A stretch of 5,176 nt of DNA from Clostridium sp. Lineage in GTDB: Bacteria > Bacillota > Clostridia > Clostridiales > Clostridiaceae. A program made the position numbers and the translations under genes. Within the stretch, counting starts at the first letter, position 1. The number at the start of each line of letters is the position of its first letter. The stretch spans positions 1 through 5,176 of the forward strand of contig JAAZGI010000132.1 in NCBI GenBank assembly GCA_012511315.1, read 5' to 3'. Under the pieces are notes generated by a model, which saw only the letters and a program-made list of their open reading frames with translations, searched no databases and was not told the DNA's origin. Of the stretch, positions 1-4,894 are shown one piece after another.

Positions 1-1285
1 CCATGATTTTACCAGCTAAAGGGCTCGTTCCTTTCCCAATTTTTTTTCGTTCCAAGTCAGCAATTTTTCGTATCTTCAAGCGTCGCTTGGCCGCTTCAAC
101 GGCATTGTTCAAAATCAACGTGGCCACGTCTTTATTATCTTCAATCCACTCTGAAAATTTCGTATAAGTTAACTCTGCCATTAAGGTTTGGGCCTCTGTA
201 TTGCCCAGTTTATTTTTGGTCTGTCCTTCAAAAATTGGATTACTCAATTTAACTTTGACGATGGCAGTCATGCCTTCTCGCAAATCATTCCCTTCAAAAT
301 CATCCTTAGGTCCAAGAATTCCTAAACGTTTGCCGGTTTCCTTAAAAGCTCTTGTCATCCCCATTTTAAAGCCTGTTTCATGGGTGCCAGCTTCCGATGT
401 TGGGATGTTATTGACATATGAGGCAATGGTTTCAAGGGAAGAGTCCGTGAACTGAATGCACACTTCTCCCACTAAATTAATGTCGTTAATTTTGCGCTCC
501 CCTTCAAAAAGAATCGCTTTATCATGGATGGGTGTTTTACTCTCATTTAAGTAGGCAATAAAATCCAACAAGCCATTTTCTGAATGGTAAATCTTCTCCA
601 CCACTTCTTCGCCACGTTCATCGATGAGCTTTAAAGTAATTCCCTTGTTTTGAAAGGATAGTTCCTTCATTCGCTCATCAATAGGCTCAAACTTAAATTG
701 ATGCTCACCAAATACGTCAGGATCTAACAAGAAATGAACTTTGGTTCCTGTTAGTTTAGTTCTGCCGCGAGTTTCTAGTTTGGTTACTGGCGTTCCAGGC
801 ATTACTCGTTTGAATTTTTTATCAAAGGCATTTTCAAAACGCATAAAATGGATTTTACCCCCTTGATAAACTTCCACTTCAAACCATTCTGATAATGCGT
901 TAACCACGGAACCGCCGACCCCATGTAGGCCGCCGGATGTTTTATAGTTCTTATTATTAAATTTTCCTCCCGTATGAAGCTCGGTATAAACCATCTCCAC
1001 GCCGGTTATCTTTTTTGTTGGATGCATTCCGATGGGGACCCCACGGCCATTATCCTTGACACTGCAACTACGATCTTTATGTAAAGTCACGGTAGCCGTG
1101 TCTCCATAACCATTGGTAATTTCATCGATGGCGTTATCTAAGATTTCCCACAAACAGTGATGTAAACCTCTGCTTCCAGTATTCCCTATATACATCCCCG
1201 GTCGAATTCGGACCGGTTCCAGCTTATCTAAGCTAGTAAGGTCCGTTACATTATAATCTTTCTTATTCATATCATTAATTGGCAT
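1..1285 (-). CDS. parE: Type IIA DNA topoisomerase subunit B (ParE/GyrB), N-terminal 428 residues, cut by left edge
   Basis: ATPase subunit of a type IIA topoisomerase (topoisomerase IV or gyrase), which binds ATP and clamps DNA while the A subunit cuts it. It is read from ATG at 1285 to the window edge with no stop; the TOPRIM and C-terminal regions lie outside. Visible motifs are RPGMYIG (residues 29-34), the GHKL glutamate and asparagine in WEILDN (E47, N51), DNGRG (78-82), the ATP lid SGGLHGVGGSVVNALS (117-132), YVNNIPTSEAGTHETGF (290-306) and the transducer loop FEGQTK (352-357, Lys357 contacting the ATP phosphate). The segment LAGK near residue 423 matches the transition into TOPRIM. 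A GGAGAGG ribosome binding site five bases upstream supports this start over Met6. Family-level identification is secure. ParE is preferred over GyrB because the neighbours are not the dnaN-recF-gyrB locus; a parC gene beyond the left edge would settle it. Confidence 0.93.
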   Translation of the reverse strand, partial: MPINDMNKKDYNVTDLTSLDKLEPVRIRPGMYIGNTGSRGLHHCLWEILDNAIDEITNGYGDTATVTLHKDRSCSVKDNGRGVPIGMHPTKKITGVEMVYTELHTGGKFNNKNYKTSGGLHGVGGSVVNALSEWFEVEVYQGGKIHFMRFENAFDKKFKRVMPGTPVTKLETRGRTKLTGTKVHFLLDPDVFGEHQFKFEPIDERMKELSFQNKGITLKLIDERGEEVVEKIYHSENGLLDFIAYLNESKTPIHDKAILFEGERKINDINLVGEVCIQFTDSSLETIASYVNNIPTSEAGTHETGFKMGMTRAFKETGKRLGILGPKDDFEGNDLREGMTAIVKVKLSNPIFEGQTKNKLGNTEAQTLMAELTYTKFSEWIEDNKDVATLILNNAVEAAKRRLKIRKIADLERKKIGKGTSPLAGKIM

Positions 1286-1358
1286 GTAACCCTCTCCAAT
1301 ACACTATTTAACTTAGTTCGTACCTTTTCATTATACCCCTAGTTTGGAAAACAAACAA
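1286..1358 (-). promoter_or_regulatory. Sigma-A-type promoter and ribosome binding site of the topoisomerase gene
   Basis: On the minus strand, TTGTTT (plus 1353-1358) is followed after exactly 17 bases by a consensus TATAAT (plus 1330-1335). Transcription would start near 1323, giving a leader of about 38 nt. The leader ends in GGAGAGG (plus 1291-1297) five bases before the ATG. The consensus -10 box and ideal spacing make this the best promoter in the window. The gene is therefore probably transcribed on its own and not by readthrough from the folT-like gene, which has its own terminator upstream. Confidence 0.75.
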
Positions 1359-1399
1359 TTTAAAAATCTAAATCAGTACATACATTCGATTTCAAGGCC

Positions 1400-1451
1400 C
1401 TAAAAATGAAAAAGCGTTGCAAACGCATCTTTTGATGATTTGCAACGCTTT
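1400..1451 (-). terminator. Rho-independent terminator after the folT-like gene
   Basis: Two perfect 13-bp arms (plus 1411-1423 and 1439-1451) enclose 15 bases, within which CATC/GATG (1426-1429 and 1434-1437) can form four more pairs around a four-base loop. On the minus strand the hairpin is followed at once by T-rich sequence (TTTTTCATTTTTA, overlapping the end of the arm). It begins about 38 bp after the folT-like stop codon, which suits termination of the ycxB-folT transcript. On the plus strand the run after the hairpin is poor in T, and no plus-strand gene needs it. Confidence 0.85.
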
Positions 1452-1489
1452 ATTTCATGAGATTTAATAAATTCTTCTATCTTTTATTC

Positions 1490-2056
1490 TTATTCTCGAA
1501 TTCCTTTATGTTCTACATCGCGAGCAACAAACCGCTTAAATAATGTTTTATAAAGTAGTGGAGCCATAATGATTTTCAGTACCGTTACGATAATTTGATT
1601 TGGAACTCTTGGAATGAGGCGAGCCATAAAATATGAAAAATCATTATTATGAAGCATCATGACCAACCAAGTTGTATTCATCAGGGTGTCTACCACTAAG
1701 GTAGATAGCAAAGCAAATAATACATAATTATAAACTTTAGCTGATTTTTTACCTTCCAAGAAATGTCCTGCAATCAGGCCATTAACCATCGCCGAGATTG
1801 TAAATCCTGGGAAAAATATACCTTTACCAAAAAGTACAAAGCCAAGCAAATCAGCAATTAAGGCGACTGCTCCAGCACGAAGGGGTCCAAGATACATTCC
1901 TGAAATCATGATCGCTAAAAAACCTAAACCAATCCTCATCGTCGGAATTTCAAAACTCAAAAACCGAACTGCTAACACATCCAACGCAATCATAATTCCC
2001 ATAAAAACAATTTCGCGAACCTTTAACTTTCCTTGATAATTCCCGTTACTTTGCAT
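1490..2056 (-). CDS. folT: ECF transporter S component, folate (FolT) family
   Basis: Substrate-binding membrane subunit of an energy-coupling factor vitamin transporter. It would capture folate or a related compound in the membrane and work with a shared EcfA/EcfA'/EcfT module encoded elsewhere. The 188-residue length is typical. Hydrophobic segments fall at about 15-35, 43-58, 61-77, 82-99, 109-128 and 151-171, consistent with six helices. Family-like features are the N-terminal KVREIVFMGIMIAL, the RIGLGFL and SGMYLGPLRAG stretch (41-62), FFPGFTISA (81-89), NTTWL (127-131) and ARLIPRVPNQ (145-154). The ATG at 2056 has GGAGGAG seven bases upstream. The start lies inside the preceding YcxB-like gene (11-bp overlap), indicating translational coupling. 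No folate riboswitch is visible upstream. The FolT-type family is secure; the exact substrate is inferred. Confidence 0.85.
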   Translation of the reverse strand: MQSNGNYQGKLKVREIVFMGIMIALDVLAVRFLSFEIPTMRIGLGFLAIMISGMYLGPLRAGAVALIADLLGFVLFGKGIFFPGFTISAMVNGLIAGHFLEGKKSAKVYNYVLFALLSTLVVDTLMNTTWLVMMLHNNDFSYFMARLIPRVPNQIIVTVLKIIMAPLLYKTLFKRFVARDVEHKGIRE

Positions 2057-2600
2057 GACTTTTCTCCTCCAATGGTAGGCCTGTTTTGGCCAAATAACTT
2101 TCCAGTTTAACCCGATCAGCTTCTGCTAAGTGATCGGCTTTGATTATGAAACCCTCGTTGTTTTCTTTAACCTTTAAAAAGTAATTGTTAAAGCTTTCAA
2201 CCATTCGTTCAAAATCGGTCCACTTAAAACTTTTTTCACCTTTTTCGTCCTGACTAGCAAAGCCATCATCGGTAAACGTCATCTTTCGCTCCATCGCGAG
2301 ATCAACGTTTGCATAGTTTTTTTCAATGATTCGATTCATCCTCCTTCGAAATATTATAGGATGAAACGCAACTAGTAGACCAAAAGTGACAAGTCCTAAA
2401 AGAGCTGGAAAAAGGAGGCTGTCTAACTGGGCAAACCGCTTCAAAATGAAGTAGGCACCTAAGGAAACAACCAAAGCATAAATTAGGTTCATCAGATACT
2501 TCATTATAAAAACAAATGATTTATCTGGCTTATAGTCCTCCATCAGAATTTTCTGGAGTTCCACAAAATCTGCTGTGACTAACTTGTTACTTATTTGCAT
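2046..2600 (-). CDS. YcxB-like membrane protein
   Basis: Predicted 184-residue membrane protein of unknown biochemical role. Two hydrophobic helices (about 36-54 and 61-80) are followed by basic RRRMNR (85-90). A C-terminal domain then reads MTFTDDGF (107-114), EKSFKWTDFERMVES (122-136), YFLKVKENNEGFIIKADHL (140-158). This is the layout of the YcxB-like C-terminal domain: an expected T-(D/E)-x-G beta strand, a conserved (F/Y)xW-xx(I/F) turn, and a strand ending in a phrase like FIIPK. The N-terminal extension and C-terminal acidic/basic tail are unremarkable. GGAGG six bases before the ATG at 2600 supports the start. It is the first gene of a two-gene operon and its end overlaps the folT-like start by 11 bp, so the two are made together. 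Nothing in the sequence shows whether it aids the transporter. Family call by recognition; function unknown. Confidence 0.8.
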   Translation of the reverse strand: MQISNKLVTADFVELQKILMEDYKPDKSFVFIMKYLMNLIYALVVSLGAYFILKRFAQLDSLLFPALLGLVTFGLLVAFHPIIFRRRMNRIIEKNYANVDLAMERKMTFTDDGFASQDEKGEKSFKWTDFERMVESFNNYFLKVKENNEGFIIKADHLAEADRVKLESYLAKTGLPLEEKSHAK

Positions 2601-2611
2601 AATACACCTCC

Positions 2612-2676
2612 GACAAGTTATATATAGTACACTTTATGTACTTCTCAATAATACTCTTTCATCCGTTAAGATACAA
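2612..2676 (-). promoter_or_regulatory. Promoter region of ycxB-folT with a 17-bp dyad (possible operator)
   Basis: Two candidate promoters are visible on the minus strand. The better one is TTGTAT (plus 2671-2676), a 17-base spacer, then TATTAT (plus 2648-2653), with a start near 2641 and a leader of about 40 nt. The second is TTGAGA (plus 2643-2648) with TATATA 16 or 18 bases downstream (plus 2621-2626 or 2619-2624), which would start almost on the ribosome binding site. A perfect dyad AGTACA-N5-TGTACT (plus 2626-2642) overlaps the start site of the first and the spacer of the second. A repressor bound there could block either. The regulator is unknown. Confidence 0.5.
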
Positions 2677-2734
2677 GACTCATCAGCCTATCTAGCCCTC
2701 TAAAATCTTTAGTTTCTGTAAATCCCGAACAATA

Positions 2735-2793
2735 TTTTAAAAGAAAACACAATGAACATTGATGAATCAACCATCAGAGTCCATTGTGTTTTT
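2735..2793 (-). terminator. Strong hairpin terminator, T-rich on both sides
   Basis: Perfect 11-bp arms (AAAACACAATG at plus 2744-2754 and its complement at 2782-2792) enclose a second small stem, TGATG/CATCA (2760-2764 and 2772-2776). On the minus strand the hairpin runs into TTTTCTTTTAAAA; on the plus strand into TTTTT. No plus-strand gene lies to its left facing it, so its likely role is to end minus-strand transcripts. These would be the uppP/beta-lactamase-like message, or an RNA made from the structured segment at 2866-3095. Bidirectional action is possible. Confidence 0.75.
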
Positions 2794-2838
2794 ACAATAA
2801 ATAATTAATTTTAAGCTTTGCTTTATGGTATTAACTTG

Positions 2839-2862
2839 AGTCTTAACCTTGTGCCTAAGACT
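2839..2862. repeat. Small inverted repeat (7-bp arms) downstream of the RNA-like segment
   Basis: AGTCTTA at 2839-2845 is the exact complement of TAAGACT at 2856-2862, with a ten-base loop. It lies in a stretch (about 2830-2880) where variants of CTTAA, CCTAAG and CTTAAACC recur. Part of this stretch can also pair with sequence just after the beta-lactamase-like stop codon. It could be a minor transcript hairpin or the decayed flank of the neighbouring element. Confidence 0.4.
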
Positions 2863-2887
2863 AATCTTAAACCTAAGTTTTTTGAAC

Positions 2888-2950
2888 GTGAACTACTCAC
2901 CACTTAGCTAAACCTACCGGTTTTAACCCTTGAAGTGGGAGCCTCTTGGG
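2888..2950 (-). mobile_element. Possible IS200/IS605-family right end, transposase-less relic or non-autonomous element
   Basis: The minus strand reads GGCTCCCACTTCAAGGG, an inner hairpin, then AAGTGGTGAGTAGTTCAC. Known IS200/IS605 elements have a subterminal imperfect hairpin a few bases before the cleavage site instead of terminal inverted repeats, and this arrangement fits. If so, the element boundary is near plus 2888 and host sequence (minus-strand GTTCAAAAAACTT) follows. No left-end hairpin or TnpA/TnpB coding sequence can be seen before the beta-lactamase-like stop codon at 3096. It would therefore be a decayed right end or a miniature derivative. Alternative: an ordinary structured RNA unrelated to transposons. 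Confidence 0.38.
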
Positions 2951-3090
2951 AATAGAGCATACTTGATAACTTATTTCTTTGCTAACACCGGTGTCTCTTG
3001 TTTACCGAGCTATCCCCGTAGTTCCTACGGTTCTTGTTTTCTAAAGGCATTCATCACCCACCTATGGAGGATGGGCGACTTCCGCTTAGG
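2888..3090 (-). ncRNA. Structured noncoding segment, omega-RNA-like (IS200/IS605 tnpB right-end type)
   Basis: About 200 bases with stops in all three minus-strand frames and a run of hairpins. In minus-strand order these are CGCCCATC/GGTGGGTG with a seven-base loop (plus 3055-3077, one G-U and one U-G pair), CCGTAG-GAA-CTACGG (3016-3030), the palindrome ACACCGGTGT (2985-2994), and a bulged stem of nine pairs at 2896-2941 whose inside folds again as AAACC-N4-GGTTT (2910-2923). The last stem, followed by GTAGTTCAC, resembles the right end of clostridial IS200/IS605 elements. In those elements the 3' flank of tnpB is transcribed as the omega-RNA that guides TnpB. A terminator lies about 100 bases downstream. 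No tnpB or tnpA gene is present. The RNA could be a 3' UTR part of the upstream message, a standalone guide RNA or a relic. The family assignment is from memory of such ends and needs a covariance-model or BLASTN search. Confidence 0.5.
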
Positions 3091-3095
3091 TTAAG

Positions 3096-3872
3096 TTAAA
3101 GATTATTTTTTGTCGTGTTCCAATTTTCATGAACAGCGTTCCAAATCATCATCCCAGATTTGGCTAAGGAAACCATTCCATAAACAGAGTTTGGCAGATC
3201 ATTGCTCATAATGGAAAAAATAAAGTTTCCCGAGTCGGTGTTTATTAAGGCCACTTCATTTTCAATTCCCGGTGCGTCACCTGTTTTAGAAGCAAATTGA
3301 TCTCTAACCTTGTTTGGTAGATAAAATGCAATCTTTGATTTTACCCGACGGCGAATCAAGTCATCAATAAATTCCGAGTGTTTTTCGGTTAGGTAGCTCT
3401 TTTTATGAATCACCTTGGCAACTTTGGCCATATCCGCCGCCGTGGTGGTGTTGGATTCATCTCCTGGCAGATTTGAAATATGAGTGTTTTCAAGGCCTAG
3501 TTCCCTAAACATTTCATTGATCTGATCAACACCCAGCATGGTCATTAACTTAAAGGTGGCTGTATTATCGCCAATGGCTAACATGGAAATAATCAGCTCC
3601 CGAATGGTGTAAGTCCGTTCAATGAACTCAGCCAGAACACCAGAGCCTAGCTTTTTATCCTCATCCTTGATGGGCACTAGTTCATCCATTGAAAACATGC
3701 CTTCTTCTACCTTTTTCAGAAATACCACTGCAAGCATCAGCTTCATGCAACCAGCACTGGTTTGGGGAACATCTTGGTTATAACCATAGGTATAAGCTCC
3801 ATCCAAATCCTCAAAATAGAAACTGTAATTACCTTCGCGTTCTTCATCTAAATACTTTTTAACATCTTTCAT
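3096..3872 (-). CDS. Class A beta-lactamase-like protein lacking both active-site serines
   Basis: A 258-residue protein of the penicillin-binding/class A beta-lactamase fold, without signal peptide or membrane helix, so presumably cytoplasmic. Landmarks run in the family order. YSFYFEDLDGAYTYGYNQD (16-34) matches the first strands. TSAGCMKLMLAVVFLKKVEEG (38-58) is the nucleophile helix. LGSGVLAEFIERTYTIRELIISML (75-98) precedes GDNTATFKLM (101-110). DESNTTTAADMA (138-149) follows, and SKTGDAPGIENEVALI (195-210) contains KTG. The Lys of SxxK (K44), the Asn of SDN (N103) and KTG (196-198) are kept, but both serines are Gly (G41 codon GGT, G101 codon GGC), and no E166/N170 pair is evident. Classical acyl-enzyme chemistry is therefore unlikely; Cys42 or Ser39 next to the site might substitute, or it may only bind a ligand. 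GGAGG nine bases before the ATG supports the start. It follows uppP by 20 bp, suggesting a cell-wall or lipid-carrier link. Resistance function should not be assumed. Confidence 0.85.
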   Translation of the reverse strand: MKDVKKYLDEEREGNYSFYFEDLDGAYTYGYNQDVPQTSAGCMKLMLAVVFLKKVEEGMFSMDELVPIKDEDKKLGSGVLAEFIERTYTIRELIISMLAIGDNTATFKLMTMLGVDQINEMFRELGLENTHISNLPGDESNTTTAADMAKVAKVIHKKSYLTEKHSEFIDDLIRRRVKSKIAFYLPNKVRDQFASKTGDAPGIENEVALINTDSGNFIFSIMSNDLPNSVYGMVSLAKSGMMIWNAVHENWNTTKNNL

Positions 3873-3892
3873 ATTTAAAATCCTCCTTATAA

Positions 3893-4723
3893 TTAGGACT
3901 TAGTTACTGTGTATACAATTAAAACGGCTGCAAGGGCAAAGCGGTACCAAGCAAATACTTTCATTGGCTTCTTTTTGATATAGCTCATAAAAGCCCTTAC
4001 ACATACCAAAGCCACAATAAAAGAAAGTACAAATCCAACCAAGAGTGTTAACACTTGAGTTGAGGTGATGATGTTAAATCCGCCATCTAATCCAAACTTT
4101 GCCAGCTTTAAACCAGATGCTCCAAACATAATTGGAATCGCTAGAAAAAAGGAAAATTCTGCAGCTACTCCTGGTGAAAGTCCTTGGTGCCAGCCTCCCA
4201 TAATCGTTGAAGCTGAACGAGAGAAGCCTGGCCATAAGGCAAGGCATTGGAATACACCAATTTTAAGAGCTGCCAGTGGCGTAATTTCATCCACTTCATG
4301 AATCGTCGCTTGATTGCGGTATTTTCTTTCAAACCAAATCATCATGATCGCCCCTACAACAAGAGCTAATATAACGGTAGGTACCCCAAAAAGCTTCTCA
4401 TCAATAAAATCTTCCAGTGTAAAACCAAGAATTGCTGCTGGAATCACACCTATAATGAGTGCTATGGTAAAACGCTTGCCCTTATCCTCACCTTTTAAAA
4501 GTGATTGCAGTAAGCCAAAGAGCTTGGTCCAATATAGAGCAATGATTGCTAGAATCGCACCGAGCTGAATCACCACCATAAACATTTTTTCAAAAGCTCC
4601 ATCACCAAAACCGATTAGATCATTCACTATAATTAGGTGCCCCGTAGATGATATGGGCAAAAACTCGGTGATTCCTTCCACAATAGCAATGATAATTCCT
4701 TTGATGATGTATAAAATATCCAT
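3893..4723 (-). CDS. uppP: Undecaprenyl-diphosphate phosphatase UppP (BacA)
   Basis: Integral membrane enzyme that removes one phosphate from undecaprenyl diphosphate, returning the lipid carrier for peptidoglycan and wall-polymer export. High dosage of this family confers bacitracin tolerance. The 276-residue length is typical. The two catalytic signatures are present: EGITEFLPISSTGHL (16-30, with Glu16, Glu20 and His29) and PGFSRSASTI (165-174, with Arg169). Hydrophobic helices cover most of the chain, and the family-typical AWYRF (258-262) precedes the last helix. In the second signature the common SRSG is SRSA, a conservative change. The ATG at 4723 has AAGGAG upstream, but at a long spacing of about 12 bases, so initiation may be modest. 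It is the first gene of an operon with the beta-lactamase-like gene 20 bp downstream. Confidence 0.97.
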   Translation of the reverse strand: MDILYIIKGIIIAIVEGITEFLPISSTGHLIIVNDLIGFGDGAFEKMFMVVIQLGAILAIIALYWTKLFGLLQSLLKGEDKGKRFTIALIIGVIPAAILGFTLEDFIDEKLFGVPTVILALVVGAIMMIWFERKYRNQATIHEVDEITPLAALKIGVFQCLALWPGFSRSASTIMGGWHQGLSPGVAAEFSFFLAIPIMFGASGLKLAKFGLDGGFNIITSTQVLTLLVGFVLSFIVALVCVRAFMSYIKKKPMKVFAWYRFALAAVLIVYTVTKS

Positions 4724-4827
4724 GTAATCTTTGTACTCCTTTGATCAAACTGCAGCATCATAAGTTTTAATAAACTCTCTGCAGGATCCTACTCTTTAAT
4801 TATAATTTTAGGCACAGAGTAAGTAAA
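4724..4827 (-). promoter_or_regulatory. Promoter and leader of the uppP operon
   Basis: On the minus strand TTTACT (plus 4822-4827) is followed after 17 bases by consensus TATAAT (plus 4799-4804). The start would be near 4792, giving a leader of about 70 nt. Within the leader, AGTTT/AAACT (4763-4767 and 4772-4776) forms a small hairpin around TAAT, bracketed by two CTGCAG palindromes (4750-4755 and 4779-4784) that can pair with each other. The leader could therefore fold before the weakly spaced AAGGAG site. No known riboswitch class is recognised. Confidence 0.65.
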
Positions 4828-4829
4828 GC

Positions 4830-4859
4830 CTCATTAATCATATAGTATAGATTAATGAG
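4830..4859. repeat. Perfect 10-bp inverted repeat between the NUDIX gene and uppP
   Basis: CTCATTAATC (4830-4839) and GATTAATGAG (4850-4859) are exact complements around ATATAGTATA, itself nearly symmetric. It starts about 35 bp after the NUDIX stop and sits two bases upstream of the uppP -35 box. Its minus-strand tail is only GCTTTACTTAC, so it would be a weak rho-independent terminator. An operator or activator site for uppP is an equally good reading. Confidence 0.55.
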
Positions 4860-4894
4860 CTCTCTTACAAGTTGGTTCCAGTAATCTCGCTTCC

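Larger units (their letters stand above)
2866..3095. repeat. Inverted repeat closing the structured segment (11 pairs, one bulge)
   Basis: CTTAAACCTAAG at 2866-2877 and CTTAGGTTAAG at 3085-3095 are inverted copies differing by one extra base; AACCTAAG is matched without a gap. They bracket the hairpin cluster, so a transcript of the region could be closed by a terminal stem. The right copy begins directly after the stop codon of the beta-lactamase-like gene (3096-3098). They could equally be ends of a small inserted element. Confidence 0.5.

Noticed and set aside
201..455. Open frame of 84 codons on the plus strand
   Set aside because: It lies wholly antisense to the topoisomerase ATPase/transducer coding region, which has clear motifs, and its translation shows no family features.
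2601..2700. Folate (THF) riboswitch ahead of ycxB-folT
   Set aside because: The leader is only about 40 nt from the likely start site, and no THF aptamer-like helices or conserved segments are visible.
3006..3045. Residual TnpB coding tail (a minus-strand frame reads TVGTTGIAR then stop)
   Set aside because: The frame is only about a dozen codons between stops, so it cannot be called a coding remnant; it is noted only because it loosely recalls TnpB C-termini.
2643..3095. Small protein gene in the gap between the two operons
   Set aside because: All minus-strand frames are broken by frequent stops, and no ribosome binding site precedes a plausible start on either strand.
3096..3872. Antibiotic-resistance beta-lactamase
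   Set aside because: Despite the fold, both active-site serines are Gly, no E166-type glutamate is evident, and there is no export signal.
4065..4568. Two plus-strand open frames of about 80 codons
   Set aside because: Both are antisense to uppP, a securely identified gene.
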